Positions 25,581-34,193 of a DNA stretch of 64,000 nt are shown piece by piece. Source of the DNA: Undibacterium_A arcticum (GTDB taxonomy: Bacteria > Pseudomonadota > Gammaproteobacteria > Burkholderiales > Burkholderiaceae_D). The translations under genes were made by a program, and so were the position numbers. Under the pieces are notes generated by a model. The model was not told the origin of the DNA, did not search any database, and worked only from the letters and a program-made list of their open reading frames with translations. The stretch is from the NCBI RefSeq assembly GCF_042660705.1, contig NZ_JBHSUQ010000001.1. One strand, 5' to 3'. Position 1 is the stretch's first letter, and every line of letters begins with the position of its first letter.

Positions 25581-28551
25581 TCAGGCGACGATCCGTTCGA
25601 TATTGCAGATCGTGGTCTTGGTTTCCTGCATCATCGTCACCGAATCGTAGCCATAGGTCGTCGCGGTATTGACGGCCTCGCCGCGCACGATCGGCGCCGC
25701 ACCTTCCGGGTAATACTCCTTCAGGTCGCGGCCCTGCCACCAGCCTGAAAAATGGAACGGAATGAACGCCGTATCGACGCCCACGCGCGGCGTGACCAGC
25801 GCCTTGACCTTGATGCGCGCCCCGGTCGGGGTCGACACGATGCAGTACTCGCCATCGCGGATGCCGCGATCGGCGGCCGCCTTCGGATTGATTTCGACGA
25901 AATTTCCTGCTGCAGCTCGGCCAGCCAGGGATTCGAGCGCGTTTCTTCGCCGCCGCCTTCGAATTCCACCAGCCGTCCGGAGGTCAGGATGATCGGGAAT
26001 TTTTCGTACAGTTTGGCTTCGACGTTCTTCTGCTGCAGCGACTTGTACAGGGTCGGCATGCGCCAGAATGTCTTCTTGTCATCGTGGGTCGGGTATTTGG
26101 CGACCAGGTCGGGACGGGTGCCATACAGCGGCTCGCGATGCAGCGGCACCGGGTCGGGGAAATTCCACACGACGGCACGGGCCTTGGCATTGCCAAACGG
26201 ATGGCAGCCATGATTTTTCATCACCACACGGATGATGCCGCCCGACAGATCGGTCTTCCAGTTCTTGCCTTCGGCGGCCTTTTTCTCGGCATCGGTCAGT
26301 TCATCCCACCAGCCGAGCTTTTTCATCAGCACATGATCGAATTCCGGATAGCCGGTGGTGATGTCGGCGCCCTTCGAATGGGATCCATCCTCCGCCAGCA
26401 GATTGACGCCATCTTTCTCGACCCCGAAGTTGGCGCGGAAATTGCCGCCGCCGTCCATCACATGCACCGAGGTATCGTACAAATTAGCCGAGCCCGGGTG
26501 TTTCAATTCGGGCGTACCGTAGCAGGGCCAAGGCAAGCCGAAGTAGTCACCGGTCATGTCATAACCGGACACTTTATCCTTGCCGCCGGCGCAGCGCAGC
26601 GTCTTGACGTCGAACAGGTGCATGTTGCGCATGTGCGCCTTCAGGCGCTGCGGCGACTGGCCTGAGTAGCCGATGGTGAAGGTGCCACGATTGATCTCTT
26701 CCAGCATCGATTCCGGCTCGGGTTCCATCATGCCGCCCTTGCCCGGCACCAGTTTGATCTTGGCGACCAGCTCCTTGCCGAAGCCGAGCTTTTGCGCCAG
26801 CTGATACATGATCATCTGATCGGTGCGCGATTCAAACAGCGGCTCGATCACCTTCTCGCGCCACTGCAACGAACGATTCGACGCGGTGACGGAACCGGAG
26901 GTCTCGAATTGCGTGGCGGCCGGCAGCAAGTAAACCACCCGGTTCGGATTGAGCTGCTGGCCGTCGACCTGCATCGCCGCCATCGCTGCGGTGGCCGAAG
27001 GATACGGGTCGATCACGACCAGCAGATCGAGTTTGTCGAACGCCTTCTTCATGTCCAGACCGCGCGTCTGCGAATTGGGCGCATGGCCCCAGAACAACAT
27101 CGCCTTGACGTTGTTGTCCTGGTCGATCAGCTCAGGCTTTCGAGCACGGCATCGACCCAGCGCGACACCGTCGTGCCGGATTTCTCCATCATTTCCTGCG
27201 ACGCGAACTGTTTCTTGACCCATTCGTAATCGACACCCCACACCGCACACCAGTGCTTCCAGGCCCCGGTCGCCAGGCCATAGTAACCAGGCAGGGAATC
27301 CGGATTCGGGCCAACGTCGGTCGCGCCTTGCACATTGTCGTGGCCGCGGAAAATGTTGGTGCCGCCGCCGGACTTGCCGACATTACCCAAAGCCAGCTGC
27401 AGGATGCACGACGCGCGCACGATCGCATTGCCGATGCTGTGCTGGGTTTGCCCCATGCACCAAATCACCGTGGACGGCCGGTTTTTCGCCAGCGTTTCGG
27501 CCGCCTTGTAGACTTCCGCTTCCGGCACGCCGCAAGCCTCTTCGACCTTGTCCGGCGTCCACGTCATTACCTCTTCGCGGACCTTGTCCATGCCGTAGAC
27601 GCGGTCATTGATGTACTTCTGGTCTTCCCAGCCATTCTTGAAGATGTGGTACAGCATGCCGTACAGGAAAGGGATGTCGGCACCCGATCGGATACGGATG
27701 TAGTGATCGGATTTGGCCGCCGTGCGCGTGTAGCGCGGATCCACGACGATCATCTTGCAGCCGGTTTCCTTCGCGTGCAGAATGTGCAGCATCGATACCG
27801 GATGCGCTTCCGCAGCATTCGAGCCGATAAACATCGCCGCCTTCGCGTTCTGAATATCGTTGTAGCTGTTGGTCATCGCGCCATAACCCCAGGTATTGGC
27901 TACGCCGGCCACCGTGGTCGAGTGGCAGATGCGCGCCTGGTGATCGCAGTTATTGGAGCCGAAGAACGAGACGAACTTGCGCAACAGCGCGGCTTGTTCA
28001 TTGTTGTGTTTGGACGAACCGACCCAGAACACAGAATCCGGACCACTGGTTTTTTTGATGTCCAATAATTTGGCGGAAATCTCGGTGAGTGCCGTATCCC
28101 AGCTGATGCGCTGATACTTGCCGTTGACCAGCTTCATCGGGTATTTCAGGCGGTAATCGCCATGGCCATGCTCGCGGACGGCGGCACCCTTGGCACAATG
28201 CGCGCCCAGGTTGAGCGGCGAATCGAACACTGGTTCCTGCCGAACCCAGACCCCGTTCTCGACGACCGCATCGATTGCGCAGCCAACTGAACAATGGGTG
28301 CAAACCGTGCGCCGGACCTGGATCTTGCTGGCGGCGGGCTGATTGCCATCGGCTGCCTTCGCCCGCCGGATCAATCCCAGTTGCGCCGCCGCGATTCCGG
28401 CGCCAACCCCGATGCCGGAGCGCTTCAGGAATGCGCGCCGGTCCATCGTCGGCAAAGCGCGCGACAGGCTGTCGGCAAGGCTATTGGAAAGATGGGAAGC
28501 AGAACCACTAGGAGAACGCCGTCCAGCGTCACCCTTGCGAGTCAACAGCAT
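25581..28551 (-). CDS. fdoG: Formate dehydrogenase alpha (molybdopterin) subunit, Cys type (two frameshifts)
   Basis: About 990 residues after repair. TAT signal (MDRRAFLKRSGIGVGAGIAA), [4Fe-4S] site CTHCSVGCAID...GAHCAKG, and the catalytic residue is Cys in DHQARICHSTTVAG where E. coli FdnG has selenocysteine. C-terminal MGD-binding region STPTGARIKVKALVTPR. Oxidises formate to CO2 in the periplasm. One A is missing near 27138-27140 (VLE-KPELIDQ) and one base near 25903-25905 (LQQE-FVEINPK); length 3n+1 fits two deletions. Start at 28551 has GAGG eight nt upstream. Confidence 0.92.
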
Positions 28552-28566
28552 GGTTGTCACCTCGAT

Positions 28567-28759
28567 TTAAATGGTGGTGGTGCGGTAGTACTTTGATGTG
28601 TTCGGTCAGGCGATAGCTTTTGCCTTCAGGCTCGGTCTGCGGCGACGTTGCATCGCTCGCGACCAGTGCAGGACTCAGTTTCAGCGCGGCGCCCGCGGCA
28701 GCCAGCAGCCCGAGTCCGCCGAAGAAGCTGCGACGCGTCGTCTTGCGTACTTCTTCCAT
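28567..28759 (-). CDS. Formate dehydrogenase region TAT-signal peptide (frameshifted at the 3' end)
   Basis: About 63 residues: MEEVRKTTRRSFFGGLGLLA is a twin-arginine signal, then a short mature part ending SYRLTEHIK-YYRTTTI once one extra A (AAAG for AAG, near 28592-28594) is removed; a TAA at 28567-28569 then ends the gene. This ending is the hallmark of the TIGR02811-type TAT peptide found beside formate dehydrogenases. Without the repair the frame runs to 28529 with LPHHHHLNRGD. Confidence 0.8.
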
Positions 28760-28870
28760 ACTGCCCCCAATGGATAGGACATCAGTCAGGCCATTTCCAA
28801 ATTTGCAATTTCCCAGATTTTTTCAATCTAGCACAATTTTTAATCTATTACACACAATTGACAATCTTAT

Positions 28871-29485
28871 CTATTCCATATCAAACGCCTGCATCTCGAT
28901 GTCGAAAAAAATCCGGGTCAAATGTGCTACTGCAGCATAAAACCTGGCTTGCGGGTGACTTTCCAAGGCCGTGCACAACTCCTGCACCCATGGCTGCAGA
29001 TGCGTCGCAAAAAAATTCTTCTGAATCGCCAGGTTGGCCTGAAGCACGTCGTCAGATGCGATCAAATACCGCATCACCTCGCACAAGGTGGCGAAATGAT
29101 CCTCGCTCTCGATCACGGTGTCCGCCTTTTGCAGACCCAGTTGCGCCAAGTCGTTGCGCAGCGCAATCAGCGGCTTTTCCATCAGGAAGCCGGACAAATA
29201 GTAAGAGCCGTACAAGAATATCTCGGGCTTGCCGACACCGATGAACAGTGCCTCATACTCGTCGCGTACCGCCTCGGCGCTCAGCTCGCGGCAGGCCTCT
29301 ACCAAGCCGCGCCAACCATGCTGCAGCACAGCATAACCACTCGCCGGCGCCGTCGCCAGCGTATCGAGCAAGGCCTGCGGCGGCGGCGCATAGAACAGGC
29401 TTGCCAGCAGACCGTACAGGTCGGCGCGCGCGGTTTCTTCGCCGTGATCGGGGGTTTCGAATTTCAGTGGCTGGCTGGTGGTCAT
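28871..29485 (-). CDS. TorD-family molecular chaperone for formate dehydrogenase
   Basis: 204 residues, all-helical TorD/DmsD-type chaperone: ETARADLYGLLASLFYAPPP near the start, EYEALFIGVGKPEIFLYGSY with the family GxGxPxxxPYGSxY-like core, and DHFATLCEVMRYLI. Such proteins hold the unfolded alpha subunit and its TAT signal until the molybdenum cofactor is inserted. Start at 29485 (AGGG upstream); the stop of the preceding gene is 12 bp away. Confidence 0.88.
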   Translation of the reverse strand: MTTSQPLKFETPDHGEETARADLYGLLASLFYAPPPQALLDTLATAPASGYAVLQHGWRGLVEACRELSAEAVRDEYEALFIGVGKPEIFLYGSYYLSGFLMEKPLIALRNDLAQLGLQKADTVIESEDHFATLCEVMRYLIASDDVLQANLAIQKNFFATHLQPWVQELCTALESHPQARFYAAVAHLTRIFFDIEMQAFDME

Positions 29486-29496
29486 TTGATCCCTGG

Positions 29497-31605
29497 TCAA
29501 CGCTGGCGCTTCAATTCACTGATCGATGGTGTAATCAATGTCTCGTTCTTGTTTTCCATCATGTCGATCACGCGGCAGTCGGCGCACATCCGGATCCGGT
29601 CCAGGTTGCCCGAAAACGCACTGTGCGCCGCAAGTTTGGCCAGCATGTTGTCGATCATTTGGAGCGTGCCGAACGGCTTGTTGCAGCGTATGCAGTGATG
29701 CGGCTGCGCCTCGTTCAGCACCCGCGCCTGCTTCGCGACATCGGTCAGCAGCAGCCGGGGCGTCAACGTGATCGCGGACTCCGGGCAGGTCTTCTCGCAC
29801 AGCCCGCATTGCACGCAGTTCTTTTCCAGAAAACGCAGCTGCGGCGAGGCCGGGTTGTCCATCAGGGCCGATGCCGGACAGGCGCCGACGCACGACATAC
29901 AGAGCGTGCAGGTGGCTTTATTGACGCTGACCGTACCGTACAAGGCGCCCGCTGGCAACGCGATTTCTTCGGGCTGGTGCGGTGCGCAGTCCAGCAAGTG
30001 TTCCAATACAAAATCGAGCGTGGTGCGCTTTTCCGCCGCCACGTTGAACACGGCGCGGGCCACCGGCGCCTGCGCCGGTTGCAAGCCGTGCAGCGCACTC
30101 TCCAGTTGCACCGGGGTGGTAGCGCGGATCAGCTGCAGGTGCGTTCCCGCATAACCGAGGCCGGTCAGGATCGCCTGCGCAACCTGCATCTGCTGCGTCA
30201 GCGCAGCGACGTATTGCGGCGCCTCTTCGTCGGTCAGCAGCACCGCCACATTGGCCGCACCATAAGCGACCGCGCTGAGCCATAGATCGATGCCGGTCGA
30301 GGCGGTGTGCTGCAGGTCGACCGGAATCACGCGGGCCGGCACGCCCTTGCCACCGCGCGCTACCATGCGCCCCAAGCGCCCGATCAGGTCTGCGCCCTGC
30401 TCCTTGCTGTGGAACAATAATGCGGCCTGGGTGCCGCCTGCCTTGGCATAGGTCGACAGCAGAGTTTTCAGCCGCAGCCCGAGGTCCGGTGCGCGCGGGT
30501 AGGCATAGGTCAGCGCGCCTGACGGGCATACGGTGGTGCAGGCGCCGCAACCGACGCATAGATGAGGATTGACCGTCACGTGATTGCCATGATGGCTGAC
30601 TGCCGCGGCCGAACAGACCTCGATGCAGGCGTTGCAGCCGATTTTTTCGTTGCGGCTATGGACGCACAACGAATCCTTGTAGCTGAAAAATTTGGGCTTT
30701 TCGAATTCGCCGACCAGCTGCGTCAATTTCAGCACATCGTTGAGCTGGCGCGTCGGATCGGCGCCCGGCGCGAAGTAACCTTGCGGCGGCTGGTGCAACG
30801 CTATCGTCGGCGCCTCCGACAAATCGAAAATCAGGTCGAATTCGCCGCTGCGGTCGGTCGCCTCGCGCATGAAATCGATCGCGCCGATCGGCCCGCAGGC
30901 CTTGACGCAATCGCGGTGCGACTTGCATTTATCCAGGTCGATCTGGTAAGTCAGATCGATCGCCTGTTCCGGGCAGGCGTCGACGCAGGCATTGCAGCGC
31001 GTACAGGTTTCCAGGTCGATCGGATTGGCCTGCTGCCAGGAAACCTTAAAAGCGCCGAGCCAGCCTCCGATACGGACCTTGTGACCGGAAAATATCGGGA
31101 ATGAACGGTCCTGCAATATTTCGTCGGAGCGGCCGTCGGTCAGCAGCACGCTCACATCGAGCTGCGATGCAAGACGCCTGGCCCACGGCAGCGTCCGCGC
31201 GGCTGGCCCGACGATTAACACATGGCCGCCTGATTCGTAGCCGACCACCGGCACCGGCTCCGGGTCGGGCAAGGCCGCCACAGCCAGCAGCGCCGCCATC
31301 TTCGGCAATGCCTGCTTCGCGTCGGCGCCCCAGCCGCCAGTTTCGCGGATATTGACGAACCGGATCGTGGCGACCGCCTGTTTTTGCTGCGCCAGTTCGG
31401 TAAATAGCGCACGCTCCTGGGTGCAGGCGACGACCACATCGTCGCCCCCTTGCAGCGGCTGCAAATAGGAACCAAGCTCGCGCCGGCACAACTCGCTGGC
31501 GACCGGTAGCGCGCCGGTGCCGAGCGCCTCGCCCAATTTGGCGCCGGCCGCGGCATCCAGCGGCATCGACCGGTTGCAGCTACAGACCTTGAATTGTGTG
31601 CTCAT
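29497..31605 (-). CDS. Multi-[4Fe-4S] polyferredoxin of the formate dehydrogenase operon
   Basis: 702 residues. It has a long N-terminal region (1-210) with two Cys (VCSCNRS) and a Rossmann-like middle, then repeated ferredoxin modules: ETCTRCNACVDACPEQAI, IGCNACIEVCS, HLCVGCGACTTVCPSGAL, ATCTLCMSCVGACPAS, CVQCGLCEKTCPESAI, plus a zinc-type HHCIRCNKPFG ... CADC. This arrangement recurs beside DUF3305/DUF3306 and formate dehydrogenase genes. It probably carries electrons to or from the enzyme in the cytoplasm, or supports its maturation; the role is not proven. Confidence 0.85.
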   Translation of the reverse strand: MSTQFKVCSCNRSMPLDAAAGAKLGEALGTGALPVASELCRRELGSYLQPLQGGDDVVVACTQERALFTELAQQKQAVATIRFVNIRETGGWGADAKQALPKMAALLAVAALPDPEPVPVVGYESGGHVLIVGPAARTLPWARRLASQLDVSVLLTDGRSDEILQDRSFPIFSGHKVRIGGWLGAFKVSWQQANPIDLETCTRCNACVDACPEQAIDLTYQIDLDKCKSHRDCVKACGPIGAIDFMREATDRSGEFDLIFDLSEAPTIALHQPPQGYFAPGADPTRQLNDVLKLTQLVGEFEKPKFFSYKDSLCVHSRNEKIGCNACIEVCSAAAVSHHGNHVTVNPHLCVGCGACTTVCPSGALTYAYPRAPDLGLRLKTLLSTYAKAGGTQAALLFHSKEQGADLIGRLGRMVARGGKGVPARVIPVDLQHTASTGIDLWLSAVAYGAANVAVLLTDEEAPQYVAALTQQMQVAQAILTGLGYAGTHLQLIRATTPVQLESALHGLQPAQAPVARAVFNVAAEKRTTLDFVLEHLLDCAPHQPEEIALPAGALYGTVSVNKATCTLCMSCVGACPASALMDNPASPQLRFLEKNCVQCGLCEKTCPESAITLTPRLLLTDVAKQARVLNEAQPHHCIRCNKPFGTLQMIDNMLAKLAAHSAFSGNLDRIRMCADCRVIDMMENKNETLITPSISELKRQR

Positions 31606-32204
31606 GCAGCGCCTTTTGGCTTGATTTCGGCGTGATTGGAGGTGGCAGGAAATGTCGATGGCGGCGGATCGTCGGAGGCGGTAATCGACGACGTATCCGG
31701 TTCGGACGGCGTGGGCGTATCGGCCGGCTCTGCCCCGCTTGCGTCCGCCGCAACCGCAGCGCCGGCCGACACGGAAGCCGGCGCCGGCAACAGCGAAGTC
31801 AGCTGCGACAATGGCGCCGTCAATTGCGCCAGCGGGTCGAGTAGCGCTTTTGCATGATTCAGGGCGGCCAGCATGCCGGGTGGCATCGGATCGGCCTTGC
31901 CGTAATCGTCGATATAGGTATCGAGGCCGTCCATCACATTGAAATGTGGATTGGTGAACAATTTTTTCAATGCAGAGCGCTTGACTGTTTCATCGACGCC
32001 TTGCGCCAGAAACGGCGAGAAGTCCGAATCCTGGTGCAGGCCGGCAACATCGTCGAGCGTCGGCAGCGCTCGCGCGCCGGGTGCGGTTGGTTCGGCGGTC
32101 GACGCCGTGGGGCGCGGTATGGGATTCGAAGCCGCGAGGTCGCCGCCATCGGGCAGCGGCGGCTTGGGCTTGGCCCAGCGAGTGAAGAAATGCTCAGCCG
32201 CCAT
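31602..32204 (-). CDS. DUF3306 family protein
   Basis: 200 residues. The conserved core starts AAEHFFTRWAKPKPPLPDGG, then LPTLDDVAGLHQDSDFSPFL and VKRSALKKLFTNPHFNVMDG, typical of DUF3306. The C-terminal third is low-complexity Ala/Pro/Ser/Thr. Family members occur only near formate dehydrogenase and DUF3305; function unknown. GGAAG lies before 32204. It overlaps the DUF3305 gene end by 11 bp and the polyferredoxin start by 4. Confidence 0.87.
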   Translation of the reverse strand: MAAEHFFTRWAKPKPPLPDGGDLAASNPIPRPTASTAEPTAPGARALPTLDDVAGLHQDSDFSPFLAQGVDETVKRSALKKLFTNPHFNVMDGLDTYIDDYGKADPMPPGMLAALNHAKALLDPLAQLTAPLSQLTSLLPAPASVSAGAAVAADASGAEPADTPTPSEPDTSSITASDDPPPSTFPATSNHAEIKPKGAA

Positions 32205-32730
32205 GGCCGCTTCCTTCCGCCTTGGCCATCTGCTCCACCGCAGCGCCGCCCTCGAACGACGGCTTCTTGCGTTTGTGTTTCGGTTCCGGGCGGTAGTGCT
32301 CGGCGACAAACGCGGCCAGCCATTCGATGATGTCGGACGACGCGGGCAAGGTGTCGACCTGCTCGCCGCCATCCATCAGCCGCGCAGCCTCGTTGTAGGA
32401 CAGCGTGACAGTCTTGGGCACGGCGACATCGAGGTCATCGATCGGCTCCATGCGCCACATTATGAACCAGCATGGCAACGCGGCGCTGATATTGAGGAAA
32501 TACCCTTCCGCCTCGTCGCTGAACAGCTTGATGTCGAAGCCGGGAAAAAGCCAGCGCATGTCATCGCCGACGTCGCCATCCGCACTGCCGTTGCGCAAAC
32601 AAAGTGCGCTGCGCTGCGCGGCCCCCAGATCACTGGTCACTTCCAGCGGTCGCCATTGCTGCGACTGCCAGCGGTTATGCAGCGAGCGGCGCTGCATAAC
32701 GACACCGACGGTGATTGCCTCTGTCTCCAT
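32194..32730 (-). CDS. DUF3305 family protein
   Basis: 178 residues: ITVGVVMQRRSLHNRWQSQQ, the WRPLEV block, GYFLNISAALPCWFIMWRME and SYNEAARLMDGGEQVDTL, all diagnostic of DUF3305. Basic C-terminal tail. First gene of the probable formate dehydrogenase operon, with DUF3306 next. Function is unknown but phylogenetic linkage to formate dehydrogenase is strong. Confidence 0.88.
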   Translation of the reverse strand: METEAITVGVVMQRRSLHNRWQSQQWRPLEVTSDLGAAQRSALCLRNGSADGDVGDDMRWLFPGFDIKLFSDEAEGYFLNISAALPCWFIMWRMEPIDDLDVAVPKTVTLSYNEAARLMDGGEQVDTLPASSDIIEWLAAFVAEHYRPEPKHKRKKPSFEGGAAVEQMAKAEGSGHGG

Positions 32731-32955
32731 GATGTTCGATATGCCTTTTTGGGTGAGGACACATTGATACCAAAAGAGCTACGCCTTGTTGTATGCGGTG
32801 TTGCAGGCATAAAGCTTCTGCGCACCGCATCCACCTTGGCGCATGATTGCCGTGACTCCTGCATGTTGCGCGCCGTGCTGGTCGCTTGCCGGCCTCAGCG
32901 CTCGTCATTCTCCCTTCAAAGGCAGGTGGAAGATGGCCGAGGCCACCTCCAGCGA

Positions 32956-34044
32956 TCAGTCGTTCTTGATAACGATACTCGGAAACTTGCTGCTCATGTC
33001 CTTGGCCTTTTCCGCCACCTTGACCGCCAGCTTGCGCGCGATTGTTTTGTAAATCGCTGCGACCGGGCCGTCCGGGTCGGCCACCACGGTCGGCTTGCCG
33101 GTATCGGTCTGTTGCCGGATCGACATCGTCAGCGGCAGGCCGCCGAGGAACTCGACGCCATATTCGGCGCACATCTTCTCACCGCCGCCGGCACCGAAGA
33201 TCGGCTCGGCATGGCCACAATTGGTGCAGATATGGGTGCTCATGTTTTCGACCACGCCGAGGATCGGGATGTCGACCTTCTCGAACATCTTCAGGCCCTT
33301 GCGGGCGTCGAGCAAGGCGATGTCCTGCGGCGTGGTGACGATGACGGCGCCGGTGACCGGCACCTTCTGCGACAGCGTCAGCTGGATATCGCCGGTGCCG
33401 GGCGGCATGTCGACGATCAGGTAATCCAGGTCGCGCCAGTTGGTCTGTTCCAGCAATTGCGTGAGCGCCTGCGTCACGATCGGGCCGCGCCACACCATCG
33501 GTTCATCGGGGTCGATCATGAAACCGATCGAGGAGACCTGCAGGCCGTGGTTTTCCAGCGGCTCCATGGTCTTGCCATCGATGGTCTCGGGGCGGCCGGA
33601 GATACCCATCATCATCGGCTGCGACGGGCCGTAAATGTCGGCGTCCAGAATGCCGACCGAAGCGCCTTCGGCGGCCAGCGCCAGCGCCAGGTTGACTGCG
33701 GTGGTTGATTTGCCGACGCCGCCCTTGCCGGAAGCGATGGCGATGATGTTCTTCACGTTCGGCAACAGCTTGACGCCGCGCTGCACGGTGTGGGTAATGA
33801 CCTTGCTGTGAACATCGACGCTGACGTTGCCGATGCCGGGAATGGCGCGCAGCGCAGCGATCACGCTTTTACGGATGCCGTCGAACTGGCTCTTGGCCGG
33901 ATAACCGAGCTCGATCTCGAGCGCGACATCGGCGCCGTCGATCTGGATGTTTTTGGCGGATTTGCTGCTGACGAAGTCTTTATTGGTGTTGGGATCGATA
34001 ACTGTGGACAGGGCTTGCTTGACCGCTTCTACTGTGACGCTCAT
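32956..34044 (-). CDS. apbC: Fe-S carrier protein ApbC/Mrp
   Basis: 362 residues. N-terminal MIP18-like domain (1-95), then a deviant Walker A SGKGGVGKSTTAVNLALA, YLIVDMPPGTGDIQLTLSQK (Walker B) and the Fe-S Cys pair CTNCGHAEPIF. Carries and transfers [4Fe-4S] clusters to apoproteins. Divergent from metG. Many iron-sulfur clusters are needed by the neighbouring formate dehydrogenase proteins, though apbC has its own transcription unit. Confidence 0.95.
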   Translation of the reverse strand: MSVTVEAVKQALSTVIDPNTNKDFVSSKSAKNIQIDGADVALEIELGYPAKSQFDGIRKSVIAALRAIPGIGNVSVDVHSKVITHTVQRGVKLLPNVKNIIAIASGKGGVGKSTTAVNLALALAAEGASVGILDADIYGPSQPMMMGISGRPETIDGKTMEPLENHGLQVSSIGFMIDPDEPMVWRGPIVTQALTQLLEQTNWRDLDYLIVDMPPGTGDIQLTLSQKVPVTGAVIVTTPQDIALLDARKGLKMFEKVDIPILGVVENMSTHICTNCGHAEPIFGAGGGEKMCAEYGVEFLGGLPLTMSIRQQTDTGKPTVVADPDGPVAAIYKTIARKLAVKVAEKAKDMSSKFPSIVIKND

Positions 34045-34193
34045 GAATGTCTCCGGATGTGATCACCAAGTCTAGCGCAATTCCGCCGCTGCGGCACACT
34101 CTCGTGGCGCCGGGGGTCCGGTGCCGGCTATCCATGCGTTTCGGCGTTTCGGCTGGTAAAATGCTTGTTTTACTCGCTGGAAGCGCATTAACC

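Noticed and set aside
25581..28551. Selenocysteine formate dehydrogenase
   Set aside because: The catalytic position is an ordinary TGC Cys codon (RICHSTT); no in-frame TGA or SECIS-like stem is needed.
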